A DNA stretch of 64,000 bases from a bacterium (GTDB lineage Bacteria > Bdellovibrionota_C > UBA2361 > RFPC01), in NCBI GenBank assembly GCA_030431715.1, contig JAUIIO010000001.1, positions 62,001 through 126,000 of the forward strand. The letters run 5' to 3'. Shown one piece after another: positions 44,956 through 54,233 of the stretch. Position 1 is the stretch's first letter; the number at the start of each line of letters is the position of its first letter. Both the position numbers and the translations under genes were made by a program. Under the pieces are notes generated by a model, which saw only the letters and a program-made list of their open reading frames with translations, did not search any database and was not told where the DNA came from.

Positions 44956-46178
44956 GAAATATTCTGCTCGTTTCCTTATGTTTTGGATTGTTTTTTTCAT
45001 CTTTCGCGTTTGCAGAGGCTGACCCCGCAGAGGATGATACGAGTTCTGACGCGAAGCTTGAACAGATTAGGCAACAGGTAGCGCTCCACTCAAAACAACT
45101 TGAGACATTTGAGACTCAGATTCGCAACAGCAAGAAGAGTATAGAGCGCTCCGACCAAGCTCTTAAAGAAACTGATAATCGGCTTAAAAAGAGCGAGGAA
45201 GATTTAACACAGCTTAGTCAGAAGAAAGAGGACATAAGTGCTGAGCTTAAGGAGCTAGAGCTTGAATTTGGAAGTGAACAAGAGGGAGCGCTCAAGCGCA
45301 TTCGAGCGCTTTACATGTCTCGGGAAGGAGAGGCAAGCGATGGGCTTGTAATGGAGGCGCTTGGTGGGAATTTCTTGAGAACATCCTACTATTTCTCAAA
45401 GATTCGGAAGTCCGACCGGATGCTTTTAAAACGAATTTCTTCTGCGATTCGACGCCGGGAAGAGATTGAACAGGAAGTTGCCACCATATATACAAAACAA
45501 AAAGCGCTTCATCAGCAACTTCAAGCTCTCAGATCGGAAAGGGAGAAGCAGGTACAGGAGAGACGATCACGTTACCGTATACTGCTAGAGCAGCAGGGAA
45601 AGGCAGAGAAAGCGATGCTCGCTCTGGAGGCTCAGGCGCTCAGGCTCCAAACGGTACTGACCTCGCTGACGGGAGAGAAGAGTACGTTTCTCGTCTCGGA
45701 TACTACGGCGAAGACAGACAAGAGCTATACCGTCCCTCAAGCTGTTAAGCGTTTTGAGGGTAATGGGCTCAAGAAGGAGGCAACCAAACTCCCGGTTACC
45801 GGTGTTGTGTTAAAAGACTATGGAAAGAGAAAACACGACAAGTTTTCTGATATGGTTTTCCAGAAAGGTGTTGAGTTTGAGGTTTCTAACCAATCATCGG
45901 TTAGGGCGATAGCTCCCGGTAAGGTCATGTATGTAGGAAAGATGCCGGTTTTTGGGAACATTGTTATTCTTGATCACGGCGCCCGGGTTTATAGCTTGTA
46001 CGGGAGGATTATCCCCGGAGAATCTCTTAAGGTCTCAAGCCTTGTTGATGGAGGCGATCTGGTGGGAGAGGCTTCGAATGAGCCTGTTTACTTTGAAATA
46101 CGTGAAAGTGGTAAGCCGGTGGACCCCCAGAAATACTTTCAGGTGCAGTTTCGGGTAGGTAATAAAGTTGAAGGGTAA
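44952..46178 (+). CDS. EnvC-like murein hydrolase activator (degenerate LytM domain)
   Basis: Signal peptide (MRNILLVSLCFGLFFSSFAFA), then a long coiled coil (about 30-250, rich in Glu, Lys and Gln), then a LytM/M23-fold domain (about 290-400, VRAIAPGKVMYVGKMPVFGNIVILDHG). The zinc ligands of active M23 enzymes are not seen; the terminal HxH position reads VYFEI. This matches EnvC, which activates amidases rather than cutting itself. The ftsE-ftsX-envC order fits. 408 residues. Confidence 0.88.
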   Translation: MRNILLVSLCFGLFFSSFAFAEADPAEDDTSSDAKLEQIRQQVALHSKQLETFETQIRNSKKSIERSDQALKETDNRLKKSEEDLTQLSQKKEDISAELKELELEFGSEQEGALKRIRALYMSREGEASDGLVMEALGGNFLRTSYYFSKIRKSDRMLLKRISSAIRRREEIEQEVATIYTKQKALHQQLQALRSEREKQVQERRSRYRILLEQQGKAEKAMLALEAQALRLQTVLTSLTGEKSTFLVSDTTAKTDKSYTVPQAVKRFEGNGLKKEATKLPVTGVVLKDYGKRKHDKFSDMVFQKGVEFEVSNQSSVRAIAPGKVMYVGKMPVFGNIVILDHGARVYSLYGRIIPGESLKVSSLVDGGDLVGEASNEPVYFEIRESGKPVDPQKYFQVQFRVGNKVEG

Positions 46179-46339
46179 GTATGTTTTTGCGGTAAACTTC
46201 TTGCTCCCTTTCGCTTTTCCTTGCTATCCTATTGTTATAGCTAACTTTTGTGTATTTGCGGATTCTCAGGAACTTTTATCTGGCTTCCAGTACCTTTAGC
46301 TTCTTAATGTTGTGAGCTTATAGAGCCGTTATACTCCCT

Positions 46340-47812
46340 ATGTCTAAAAACGTGAAGAATATCCTAAGCAGTCGCGAACGCATCTTAATTTCTCTTATCT
46401 TTATTCTCGCTGGCATCCTCTTTATTGGGGGGCTCAGCCTTCCCGGTGTTCTTGCGCGAGAGGACTCACCTGATCAGGCTCTCTTTGATGAGCTAAAAAC
46501 GTTTACTGATGTGTTAGCAATTGTGCAGCGTGACTATGTGCGAGAGGCGGAAGGTGAAGAGCTTATCGGTGGTGCCATCAAAGGAATGCTTAGCACTCTT
46601 GACCCGCATAGTGGCTATCTCGAACCCGACTTCTATAACGATCTTCAGGTACAGACACGCGGTGAGTTTGGAGGGCTCGGTATTGAGATCACTATTAAGG
46701 ATGGTTTACTTGTCGTAGTTTCTCCGATGGAGGGCTCGCCTGCAGAGCTAGCGGGCATTCGAGCTGGGGATGCCATTGTCAAGATTGAAGGTAAGTTCAC
46801 AAAAGAATTTTCGCTCGTCGATGCCGTAAAGAGACTCCGTGGCCCACGTGGCACTCCTATCGAGATATCGATACACCGCAAAGGCGCGCCTGATCTTATA
46901 GACGTTACTATCGTTCGAGATACCATTACGGTGAAGAGCGTTCGGAGTAGAGATTTAGGAGATGGATTCGGATACGTGCGAATCAATCAGTTTATGGAGA
47001 CCACCGCAGACGATCTGCAGAAGGCGCTCAGAAAGCTTAGCCTGCAGGGACCTGATAAAAAGCTACGCGGGCTTATCCTTGATCTTAGAAATAATCCAGG
47101 AGGGTTATTAACACAGGCTATTCGGGTTAGCGACTTTTTCCTTGATAGTGGAGTGATCGTTTACACGGACGGTCGTGTTGAAAAGCAGAAGCAAAAGTTC
47201 TTTGCACATCAGGAAGGCACGGAGGAGGATTACCCGGTAATCGTTCTTATTAATGGGGGATCTGCCTCAGCTTCAGAGATTGTCTCGGGAGCTCTAAAGG
47301 ATCACGGTAGGGGACTGATACTCGGTACGCAATCTTTTGGAAAAGGATCGGTGCAGACCATTACCCCGCTTTCAAATGGCGGAGCTCTTACTTTGACTAC
47401 GGCGCTTTACTACACAAAGAGCGGCCGTTCTATTCAGGTCACTGGTGTAAAGCCTGATATTATTGTTGAGCCATCAGAGAGTGCTCTGGATGAGCTTGAA
47501 GAGACTGAGCAGATGCAAGAAAAGCGCAAGCCTATCCGTATCCGTGAAGGAGATCTCCCGGGAGCTATTAAAAACCCTTCAGGTGCTAGCAGGGCGCCTA
47601 TGCAAAAACTTAATAAGACACCAACCGTTGGTCCTGATCTTGATAGGCTCAGACCTGAAGATATGCCGCTTAAGGACCTGCTTGCGAGTGATGCGCAGCT
47701 CTCACGAGCTTATGAGCTCCTTAAAACATTTTCAATCTTTAAGCCTGGCACTGATACTCGTGAGATGATCTCTTCAGTTAAGGATAAAGAAGCAACTTCT
47801 GCTGAAAAATAG
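46340..47812 (+). CDS. ctpA: C-terminal processing peptidase (S41)
   Basis: A periplasmic serine protease. N-terminal membrane anchor (about 13-38), PDZ domain (GGLGIEITIKDGLLVVV, AGIRAGDAIVKIEG) and S41 core with GGSASASEIVSGAL (Ser310) and SFGKGSVQ (Lys335); the 25-residue spacing equals that of the known Ser/Lys dyad. A low-complexity tail of about 100 residues follows. 490 residues. TATACT lies only 4 bases before ATG and no Shine-Dalgarno is seen. Such enzymes process envelope proteins and peptidoglycan hydrolases, a role consistent with the neighbouring envC. Confidence 0.93.
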   Translation: MSKNVKNILSSRERILISLIFILAGILFIGGLSLPGVLAREDSPDQALFDELKTFTDVLAIVQRDYVREAEGEELIGGAIKGMLSTLDPHSGYLEPDFYNDLQVQTRGEFGGLGIEITIKDGLLVVVSPMEGSPAELAGIRAGDAIVKIEGKFTKEFSLVDAVKRLRGPRGTPIEISIHRKGAPDLIDVTIVRDTITVKSVRSRDLGDGFGYVRINQFMETTADDLQKALRKLSLQGPDKKLRGLILDLRNNPGGLLTQAIRVSDFFLDSGVIVYTDGRVEKQKQKFFAHQEGTEEDYPVIVLINGGSASASEIVSGALKDHGRGLILGTQSFGKGSVQTITPLSNGGALTLTTALYYTKSGRSIQVTGVKPDIIVEPSESALDELEETEQMQEKRKPIRIREGDLPGAIKNPSGASRAPMQKLNKTPTVGPDLDRLRPEDMPLKDLLASDAQLSRAYELLKTFSIFKPGTDTREMISSVKDKEATSAEK

Positions 47813-48059
47813 CGTCCATTTCATTTTTTCGACCTTTAAGTCACCATTTACCCACCGAGCGCCATAATACTGATTGGTAGCCAGAGAGTAGATCCTTTTC
47901 TCTCATACAGTAGCCGGTTTGTGTTTGTTTCAACAAAGACAGGGCGTCAGTCTTAAACCCTTTCTTTCATTACAGGTTTTATACAATACGAAGGTGTTGG
48001 TTCAGGCATATTGAGCCTCGCCGTGAGGTAGCAACAGCATATACAGGGGGAATTAACAG
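47813..48059. other. Intergenic region after ctpA
   Basis: About 250 bases with no clear gene, repeat or terminator. GGGGGAA at 48045-48051 serves the next small ORF. Confidence 0.4.
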
Positions 48060-48308
48060 ATGACCAAGGGCAAAAACAAAGGACAAATACTCTGCTCACA
48101 ATTTGATCCGAAAGCATTAACAACGATAGGCACGCATCAGAGCGCACGTCACCTTATTCCGGCAAACCTTAAGGTGCAGAGCAGGGAAGGGGAAAGAAAC
48201 CTGATGGCGCTCTCTCAAACAAATCAGGTACTTATGCCGGAAACCTCATATGGCCCTCGTTTACGCGGAAGTCGGATGGTGAATGAAAGCCTCGTTAAGA
48301 GGTCATAG
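48060..48308 (+). CDS. Possible small hypothetical protein
   Basis: An 82-codon ATG frame with a good Shine-Dalgarno-like GGGGGA about 8 bases upstream. The product is basic and soluble (MTKGKNKGQILCSQFDPKA, ending in SRMVNESLVKRS), with no signal or membrane segment. I recognise no family. The good ribosome site and no competing frame favour a real gene, but coding quality is uncertain. Confidence 0.45.
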   Translation: MTKGKNKGQILCSQFDPKALTTIGTHQSARHLIPANLKVQSREGERNLMALSQTNQVLMPETSYGPRLRGSRMVNESLVKRS

Positions 48309-48463
48309 CGATTCTCATTGCAGTACGAGAAGCATAAAAAACTCTGCTCAGCTTGTTGCAATTCTTAGACTAATCCGGTAACTTACGTCGTTCAGCCACT
48401 TGTAAAGCGAGCGTTTAATTCCTTATGCCAGCTGGTTTAGGTATGACCGCCAGAGCTAAATGA

Positions 48464-48537
<74 letters not shown>

Positions 48538-48586
48538 TTATGTGTATTGACCGGATACGGTATTGAATTAGAGAAGAGGGCTTAGC

Positions 48587-48790
48587 ATGCCAAAGATGAA
48601 AACAAACAGATCGGCTTACAAAAAGTTTCGTGTGAATGCGAAAGGTAAGTTCCGACACAGCAGATCGAATAGAAGTCACAACACTGCTAAGCGCGCACCT
48701 AAGCGTATGAGGCAGCTTCGTGGATTAGAAGAGCTTACTTTTACTCATGTTAGAGCTGTAAAACGCATGCTCCCATATGCATGTAAATAA
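48587..48790 (+). CDS. rpmI: Large ribosomal subunit protein L35 (bL35)
   Basis: A 67-residue basic protein, [20 protein letters not shown], with [20 protein letters not shown]. Normal length. It is followed by rplT after 32 bases. infC, usually directly upstream, is absent here. Confidence 0.97.
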   Translation: MPKMKTNRSAYKKFRVNAKGKFRHSRSNRSHNTAKRAPKRMRQLRGLEELTFTHVRAVKRMLPYACK

Positions 48791-48822
48791 ATTTTAAAGA
48801 CCAATTCAGAGGATTTTTAGTC

Positions 48823-49170
48823 ATGAGAGTAAAAAGAGGATTCGCCAGTCGTAGAAGACATAAGCGAGTATTTAAGCAAGCAAAGGGCTTCAAGGGCAGA
48901 AGGAAGAACGTTTTTACGTTTGCCAAGACTGCTGTTGAAAGAAGCATGGCGTATGCTTACCGTGATAGAAAGGTAAGAAAGCGTGATTTTAGAAGACTCT
49001 GGATTACACGTATTAACGCTGCAGCGAGAATTTCAGGTCTAAGCTACAGTGCTCTTATGTTTGGCCTCAAGAAGGCAAATATTGAGCTTGATAGAAAGGT
49101 CTTGGCTGATATCGCAGTACGCGATCCGGAAGGCTTTGCCCAGATCGCGGAACAAGCGAAGTCTGCTTAA
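48823..49170 (+). CDS. rplT: Large ribosomal subunit protein L20 (bL20)
   Basis: A 115-residue protein with the conserved start [19 protein letters not shown] and the C-terminal [18 protein letters not shown]20 binds 23S rRNA early in assembly and in many bacteria represses its own operon. AGAGGA lies upstream of the ATG. The stop codon lies inside a perfect palindrome (49161-49176). Confidence 0.97.
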   Translation: MRVKRGFASRRRHKRVFKQAKGFKGRRKNVFTFAKTAVERSMAYAYRDRKVRKRDFRRLWITRINAAARISGLSYSALMFGLKKANIELDRKVLADIAVRDPEGFAQIAEQAKSA

Positions 49171-49176
49171 GCAGAC
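49161..49176. terminator. Palindrome over the rplT stop codon
   Basis: GTCTGCTTAAGCAGAC is a perfect 16-bp palindrome covering the rplT TAA. No T-run follows, so factor-independent termination is doubtful; mRNA protection is an alternative. Confidence 0.35.
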
Positions 49177-49193
49177 TCACTAGGGAGCTTCTT

Positions 49194-49256
49194 TACAAAG
49201 GATGCTAAGAACGCAAGAGGACCTAACTTTTGCGCTCTTAGCGTCCTTTTTGGTTA
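49194..49256. repeat. Family B hairpin repeat, copy before rimI
   Basis: Left arm contains CAAAGGATGCTAAGAACGCAA; the right arm, read as reverse complement, contains AAAAGGACGCTAAGAGCGCAA. The two arms pair over about 25 bases with few mismatches. The copy separates rplT from rimI. Confidence 0.8.
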
Positions 49257-49281
49257 AAAAGACTCCTCCCTCTACTTCCCC

Positions 49282-49309
49282 TTTACCCGTTTCCTCCCGA
49301 TGCTATACT
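49282..49309 (+). promoter_or_regulatory. Candidate rimI promoter with leaderless start
   Basis: TTTACC (49282-49287) and TATACT (49304-49309) with 16-base spacing. GTG 49316 lies 6 bases beyond the -10 box, so the transcript may begin at the start codon. Confidence 0.45.
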
Positions 49310-49315
49310 TTGTTC

Positions 49316-49825
49316 GTGGCTGCGTCTTTTAAAGAATCTGAATTTAACCTCACCCCTGTTGTGTGTAGACTGGGTACAGCAGCTATTCCTCAACTTACTC
49401 AAATCGAACAGGCTCACCAGCCAGTACCTTGGTCAGAAAAGCTTTTTTTAGATGAATTTGCTCAGAGTAATTCACTAACCTACGGCGCCCGTATGGCCGG
49501 CGAGTTGTGTGGTTATGTCGTGTTTCGAATCTTTCAAGATGAAGCGCATATTTTAAATTTATGTGTGGTGCCTGAAGTAAGAAGGTGCGGTATTGGAACG
49601 GTTCTTATCGAAGAGACTTGCCGGGCGCTTCACCGTGTAGCTGTGAAGTGGTGTAGTCTTGAAGTTCGTGTTTCAAACCTGCGAGCTCAGAAACTTTATG
49701 AGAAGTGTGGGTTTCACGAGGTTGGACGCAGGAGAGGGTATTATCAGGAGAATAATGAAGATGCATTAATCCTGAAAGTTAGTGTTCAAGATCTCATTGA
49801 TGAAAGGGGAATAGAGTATGTATAA
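49316..49825 (+). CDS. rimI: GNAT N-acetyltransferase, RimI-like
   Basis: A GNAT domain: acceptor loop HQPVPWSEKLFLDEFAQ near the N-terminus, motif A LNLCVVPEVRRCGIGTVLIEE for acetyl-CoA, and SLEVRVSNLRAQKLYEKCGF. RimI acetylates the N-terminus of ribosomal protein S18 in E. coli. I choose GTG 49316 (169 residues); the frame runs back to ATG 49202, but that segment comes from the family B repeat and is not conserved. It overlaps pyrD by 8 bases. Confidence 0.85.
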   Translation: MAASFKESEFNLTPVVCRLGTAAIPQLTQIEQAHQPVPWSEKLFLDEFAQSNSLTYGARMAGELCGYVVFRIFQDEAHILNLCVVPEVRRCGIGTVLIEETCRALHRVAVKWCSLEVRVSNLRAQKLYEKCGFHEVGRRRGYYQENNEDALILKVSVQDLIDERGIEYV

Positions 49826-50918
49826 ATCAGTTGTTCGACCACTTCTCTTCTCTCTCGATGCAGAGACTGCTCATAAAGTTGTATTACAGACTGGACATGT
49901 CGCGCAGGCTCTCGGGCTTAGTGGGATGCTCCGTCAATTCAGCGTCTTTGAAGATGCAAAACTTGAAACAGAGCTTTTCGGGCTGAAGTTTAAAAATCCA
50001 ATAGGGCTTGCTGCTGGACTCGATAAAAACTTTGAAGCGCTCTCAATCTGGCAGGCTCTCGGATTTGGTTTTATTGAAGCAGGTGGAGTTACGGTACATC
50101 CTCAGAAAGGAAATCCGCGTCCGAGAATATTTAGACTCCCTCAGGATCAGGCGATCATAAACCGAATGGGATTCCCCTCTGAAGGGCTTGAGGTTGTCGT
50201 TCCGAGGGCTACGAGATATCACTCCTCATATCGCAAGCCGGGAGATCTCTTAGCAATCAATGTGGCAAAAACCACTAAGGTTTCAATGGATGAGGCGCCA
50301 TCAGATTTTGCTCAGACGTTTGAAGCATTACATGAGGTTGGTGACCTGTTCATTGTTGATGTTTCCTGTCCCAACACAGGAGAAATCGCGAAATTGCAGG
50401 AAAAGAACAAACTCAAAGAGATACTTCTGGCTATAAAGGAGAAGAACAGGGAGCGTAAACCTCTTCTCGTCAAGTTGGGCCCTGATCTGAGTCCTACTGA
50501 ACTTGGTACGCTTATAGAGGTTTGCTTTGAGTGTGAGCTTGATGGTATAGTAGCTACCAACACAACGTCTAAACGCGAGGGGTTGTCTTCCCCTGAGCGA
50601 CTGCAATCACAACAAGGTGGATTGAGCGGGAAACCACTCTTTCAACGTGCGAGATCTGTTGTCGCACAGATCTACGCAGAGACTGGCGGACGTATTCCTA
50701 TAGTTGCCGTTGGTGGTATTTCAAATTGTAACGATGTTGTAGACATGATGCTTGCCGGTGCTTCGCTTGTTCAGATCTATACAGCTCTTATCTATGAAGG
50801 GCCGTTGCTCGTTCAACAATTGAAAAAAGATCTTACTCAGTTTCTCAATACAAATAACTTAAAATCAGTAAATGATCTGGTCGGAAATATGGCATTAAAA
50901 GAAGCTCTTCGCGTTTGA
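49818..50918 (+). CDS. pyrD: Dihydroorotate dehydrogenase (quinone), class 2
   Basis: Membrane-associated FMN enzyme of pyrimidine synthesis. The N-terminal SVVRPLLFSLDAETAHKVVL helix pair marks class 2. Core motifs NPIGLAAGLDKN, GFGFIEAGGVTVHPQ, RMGFPSEG, VDVSCPNTG with the catalytic Ser, and AVGGISNCND for FMN phosphate. 366 residues. Translation is coupled to rimI. Confidence 0.95.
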   Translation: MYKSVVRPLLFSLDAETAHKVVLQTGHVAQALGLSGMLRQFSVFEDAKLETELFGLKFKNPIGLAAGLDKNFEALSIWQALGFGFIEAGGVTVHPQKGNPRPRIFRLPQDQAIINRMGFPSEGLEVVVPRATRYHSSYRKPGDLLAINVAKTTKVSMDEAPSDFAQTFEALHEVGDLFIVDVSCPNTGEIAKLQEKNKLKEILLAIKEKNRERKPLLVKLGPDLSPTELGTLIEVCFECELDGIVATNTTSKREGLSSPERLQSQQGGLSGKPLFQRARSVVAQIYAETGGRIPIVAVGGISNCNDVVDMMLAGASLVQIYTALIYEGPLLVQQLKKDLTQFLNTNNLKSVNDLVGNMALKEALRV

Positions 50919-50943
50919 GTTTAGACGTTTTTTAGAGTATAAT
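50915..50943 (+). promoter_or_regulatory. carD promoter
   Basis: TTGAGT (50915-50920), 17-base spacer, TATAAT (50938-50943). The -35 box overlaps the pyrD stop codon. This is the best sigma-70-like promoter in the window. Confidence 0.75.
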
Positions 50944-50980
50944 ACTAGCTCAAACGTAATCGCACATAGGAGAGGATGCC

Positions 50981-51514
50981 TTGGAAAATACTAGCTCAGA
51001 CTCAAAGAAATCAGGGAAAGCTTACAAGTTTAAAGCCGGTGACAAGGTTGTTTACCCAGGGCATGGTGTTGGCGAAATTGTAGAGCTTCTCGAGAAAAAG
51101 ATCGCAGGGACAGCCCAGCATTTTTTCCAAATTAGCATTCTCGATACTGGTATGAAGATTATGGTACCGGTAGCTCAAGCAGAAAGCGTTGGTCTTCGCC
51201 GTGTAGTTGATAAAAAGACGGTTGAAGAAGTATTTGCTATTCTTAAAGACCGTTCTCTTAAGATTGATTCTCAAACGTGGAATAGAAGATTCCGTGAATA
51301 CTCTCAGAAGATAAAAACTGGATCAGTGTTTGAGATCGCTGAGGTCATAAGAGATCTTTCCGTTCTAAGTGTTGATAAAGAGCTTTCCTTTGGTGAGAAG
51401 AAAATGCTCGATACGGCTCAAAACCTTTTAGCTTCTGAAATTGCGGTTGCTCGCTCTCGCTCACACGATAAAGTTATGGGTGAACTGCGCGAGATGTTTT
51501 CAGCTGCTGCCTGA
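50981..51514 (+). CDS. CarD/CdnL family transcriptional regulator
   Basis: An RNA-polymerase binding protein that stabilises open complexes. The N-terminal RID domain has FKAGDKVVYPGHGVGEIVELL and MKIMVPVAQAESVGLR; the C-terminal helical domain is at about 75-177. 177 residues. AGGAGAGG sits in front of TTG 50981; the first twelve residues are a Ser/Lys-rich tail. It has its own strong promoter. CarD is common in deltaproteobacterial-type lineages, actinobacteria and others. Confidence 0.92.
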   Translation: MENTSSDSKKSGKAYKFKAGDKVVYPGHGVGEIVELLEKKIAGTAQHFFQISILDTGMKIMVPVAQAESVGLRRVVDKKTVEEVFAILKDRSLKIDSQTWNRRFREYSQKIKTGSVFEIAEVIRDLSVLSVDKELSFGEKKMLDTAQNLLASEIAVARSRSHDKVMGELREMFSAAA

Positions 51515-51599
51515 GCTCTCTCGACAGTATAACTCCACAGATAAGACCACAGTCATCTGTTTACCTTCATCTGTCTACCTTTAGATCGGAGTCGCCTGT

Positions 51600-52310
51600 A
51601 TGGAATCCTTTGATGTGATTATTCCTGCTGGTGGATCCAGTACTCGAATGGGGGGCGATCGCTCAAAGTTGCTTTTGCCTCTTGTAGGCGAAACCACCGT
51701 GCTTGAAAAAACGCTCTCGACGTTTTTAGAGTTTCACGACCTTTCCTCTGTTGTCATACCTGTTCCGAAGAGTCAGCACGACTCGTTTGCTGCTGTGCTG
51801 GACAGGATGCCTGAAGGTTCTCGCAACGTTCATCTTATTTCTGGAGGTTCCACGCGTCAGCAATCTGTTTGGAACGCACTCCAGTATATCGGGAAAGAGC
51901 TCAAGGTTAAGTCAGACCAGAAGATTCTCGTCCACGATGCAGCACGTTGTTTCGTTTCACATGACCTTATTCAAAGGGTACTGGACGCACTTGCTGATTG
52001 TGCTGCCGTATCGCCGGGCATTCGGTGTACAAATAGCATCAAGGAGGTGGATGAGAGTGAAACAGTCTGCCGTTCCCTTGACAGAAGTCGCCTTCGACAG
52101 GTTCAGACACCGCAAGGTTTTCGATTTAGCCATCTTTTTAAGGCTCATGAGGCAGCTCTGCAGAGTGGCGGCGCGGAAGCTACGGATGACGCATCGCTTG
52201 TTGAGCAGAATGAACGTGTACGTATGATTGAGGGAGAAGAGATGAATATTAAGATCACGACTCCTTTTGATTATAAGCTCGCGACCTATCTCCTGACGAG
52301 TTTTAGGTAA
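51600..52310 (+). CDS. ispD: 2-C-methyl-D-erythritol 4-phosphate cytidylyltransferase
   Basis: Third step of the MEP isoprenoid pathway. IPAGGSSTRMGGDRSK is the CTP-binding loop, followed by LVHDAARCFVSHDLI and RVQTPQGFRFSHLF and TDDASLVEQ. 236 residues. ispF is not adjacent. GGAGTCGCCTGT precedes the ATG, a reasonable ribosome site. Confidence 0.95.
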   Translation: MESFDVIIPAGGSSTRMGGDRSKLLLPLVGETTVLEKTLSTFLEFHDLSSVVIPVPKSQHDSFAAVLDRMPEGSRNVHLISGGSTRQQSVWNALQYIGKELKVKSDQKILVHDAARCFVSHDLIQRVLDALADCAAVSPGIRCTNSIKEVDESETVCRSLDRSRLRQVQTPQGFRFSHLFKAHEAALQSGGAEATDDASLVEQNERVRMIEGEEMNIKITTPFDYKLATYLLTSFR

Positions 52311-52341
52311 GATTGGAAGACTTTTAGAATAGAATTGTTCT

Positions 52342-52860
52342 ATGCCAGAGTTTCATAACGCACCTGATGAGGATTTCGATAGAGAAGGAGCGCCGTCGTA
52401 CGCCGAAGGTGAGGACTTTGTCGGGGAAGAGATCAGCGCTGAGCATTGTGTGCGAATTTTAGGAGAGCTCACTGAGAAGGAGCTTGCCGAGTGTTCGCTT
52501 GTTTTCCAATATGTCTCTCCAGAACAAGAATCTATTGTTCTTTTCTGTCAAAATAACATCTCTGAAGAGCTCTTCTTTCTCGTTATGTCTGGGGAAGATG
52601 AAGTTCGACGTTTAAATTTACCCGGAACTTTGCAAGAGCTCTCTGGCGAAGCTCGTAAGATTTACCGGATGCTTCCCTACGACTACCAAGATCAGATCAG
52701 TGATCGCTATACGTACCTGAAGCAGACAGGGCAGGCTGCGTCCACTGCAGAGAAGAGAGCGCGAGGAAGGGGAGGAAAAAAAGCGGATGGGGGCAGGCCT
52801 GGTGGTATGCACAGACGTCACAAGCATAAAGTTATGATTGAGCGACCAGAATCAGAGTGA
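52342..52860 (+). CDS. Hypothetical acidic/basic two-part protein
   Basis: 172 residues with no family I recognise. The first 30 are acidic (PDEDFDREG), the middle 90 are probably helical (CVRILGELTEKELAECSLVF and so on), and the last 45 are Gly/Arg/Lys/His-rich (RARGRGGKKADGG, HRRHKHK), which would suit nucleic acid binding. No Shine-Dalgarno; TAGAAT lies 6 bases before ATG. The stop overlaps the end of the opposing MBL gene by 9 bases. Confidence 0.7.
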   Translation: MPEFHNAPDEDFDREGAPSYAEGEDFVGEEISAEHCVRILGELTEKELAECSLVFQYVSPEQESIVLFCQNNISEELFFLVMSGEDEVRRLNLPGTLQELSGEARKIYRMLPYDYQDQISDRYTYLKQTGQAASTAEKRARGRGGKKADGGRPGGMHRRHKHKVMIERPESE

Positions 52861-53625
52861 GAGTTCGAGCCCGTCGTAGGCGAGTTCTATCGTTTCCGGT
52901 AATTCAGCATTGGTAGCGGAATAATCTAGCGAATGGGTCATGTGAATAAGGTAGGTTTGCTCTGCGCCAAGTTCTAGGGCCGCTTCTATTGATTCAGGGA
53001 TGGTAAAGTGAGTTTTATGTGGTTCGTAGCGCAGGCCATCAAGTATCAGGTACCTAGCTCCTTTCATAACTGATTTAGAGGCCTCAGGTATGGAATTACA
53101 ATCTGTGGCATAGACAAAATTCCCGATACGAAAGCCGGTGACTGGCATTTTTCCATGAAAGAGCTCAAAGGGGAGAACCTCCGTGCCGTGCACGTGAAAT
53201 GGCTTAAGAGGGGAGATCTCTATGAGCTCTAATTGGGCTAGCATGCCCCCCTCGTATCCGTTTTTACGGGAGAAGATATAGGGAAATGTTTTCTCTATTG
53301 TTTGAAGAGTTTCGCGAGTTCCGTAACACGGAATGGGGGCTTTGGTTCGGAAATTAAAAACTCGTAAGTCATCAGTTCCGAGTATGTGATCAGCATGGCC
53401 ATGGGTGTAGAGTACCGCACCTACCTGTTTAATGTTCCATTTAAGTGACTGTTGTCTGAGATCTGTTGTGGCATCAATAAGAATAGAGTTCTGGTTATCG
53501 AGTTCGATATAAGCAGAAGTCCGGTCACGGTAGTTTTTAATATCACCGGAGGTGCAGACATTGCATGTGCAGCCAGGCAGTGGCACACCTGTTGAGGTTC
53601 CACAGCCTAGGATTTTTACTTTCAT
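52852..53625 (-). CDS. MBL-fold metallohydrolase (PhnP/RNase Z-like)
   Basis: A 257-residue beta-lactamase-fold hydrolase. N-terminal ILGCGTSTGVPLPGCTCNVC resembles the PhnP zinc-site variant; the metal motif THGHADHILGTDDLR is intact, with later FELFHGKMPVTGF and LIHMTHSLD. Such proteins cleave cyclic phosphates or RNA; substrate unknown. It is a minus-strand gene between plus-strand neighbours. Confidence 0.88.
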   Translation of the reverse strand: MKVKILGCGTSTGVPLPGCTCNVCTSGDIKNYRDRTSAYIELDNQNSILIDATTDLRQQSLKWNIKQVGAVLYTHGHADHILGTDDLRVFNFRTKAPIPCYGTRETLQTIEKTFPYIFSRKNGYEGGMLAQLELIEISPLKPFHVHGTEVLPFELFHGKMPVTGFRIGNFVYATDCNSIPEASKSVMKGARYLILDGLRYEPHKTHFTIPESIEAALELGAEQTYLIHMTHSLDYSATNAELPETIELAYDGLELSL

Positions 53626-53807
53626 TCTCTACCAGATTCGGACAAAATCTTGACTTCTGTTGTGAAATCAGGATGATACTAAGGTAAGCATGTCATACGC
53701 AAGAGCGCAACTGATACAACGTAATCGGGTGCTGTTCCAGGGTGTAACTCTGCGGTATGGTGTGCCGCAGTCTGGTGATCTGTGTTTGCGCTTTTAGGGA
53801 GGCGATT

Positions 53808-54215
53808 ATGGCTGATGAAAAGGCAGAGCAAGAAGAGTCTTCAGGTTTTGTTGTCCGCGATAAGCGTCGCTTTAACGAGGAAGGCGAGAAGCGTAACGAG
53901 GCGGAGGCTGAGCCGAAGCAAGACTTTGTCATGAAGGAGTCCTCGGAACCGGAAAGTACTGATGAGCGGCCCGGTCCGGATTTCAGTGCTTTTGTACTTT
54001 CGCTGGCTACGCAGGCCCTTGTTCAACTTGGAGAAATGCCTGCTCCTGAAGGTGTACAGATTCCTGTAAACGTTGCTGTTGCAAAACAAACCATTGATAT
54101 TCTCTCTATGCTTGCGGAGAAGACTCGTGGAAATCTCTCTGAAACTGAAGAAAAGCTCATGCAGGAGATCCTTCATAATTTGCGTATGAGCTATGTAAAG
54201 AAAAAAGATGCCTGA
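53808..54215 (+). CDS. DUF1844 domain protein
   Basis: 135 residues. The N-terminal 60 are charged and disordered; the C-terminal 75 match DUF1844 (DFSAFVLSLATQALVQLGEMP, AKQTIDILSMLAEKTRGNL, ILHNLRMSYVK). The domain is found in deltaproteobacteria and Acidobacteria; role unknown. ATG 53808 has AGGGAGGCG upstream; an ATG at 53757 lacks one. htrA follows 18 bases downstream, probably in the same operon. Confidence 0.88.
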   Translation: MADEKAEQEESSGFVVRDKRRFNEEGEKRNEAEAEPKQDFVMKESSEPESTDERPGPDFSAFVLSLATQALVQLGEMPAPEGVQIPVNVAVAKQTIDILSMLAEKTRGNLSETEEKLMQEILHNLRMSYVKKKDA

Positions 54216-54233
54216 TAGAGACAATTCAATATT

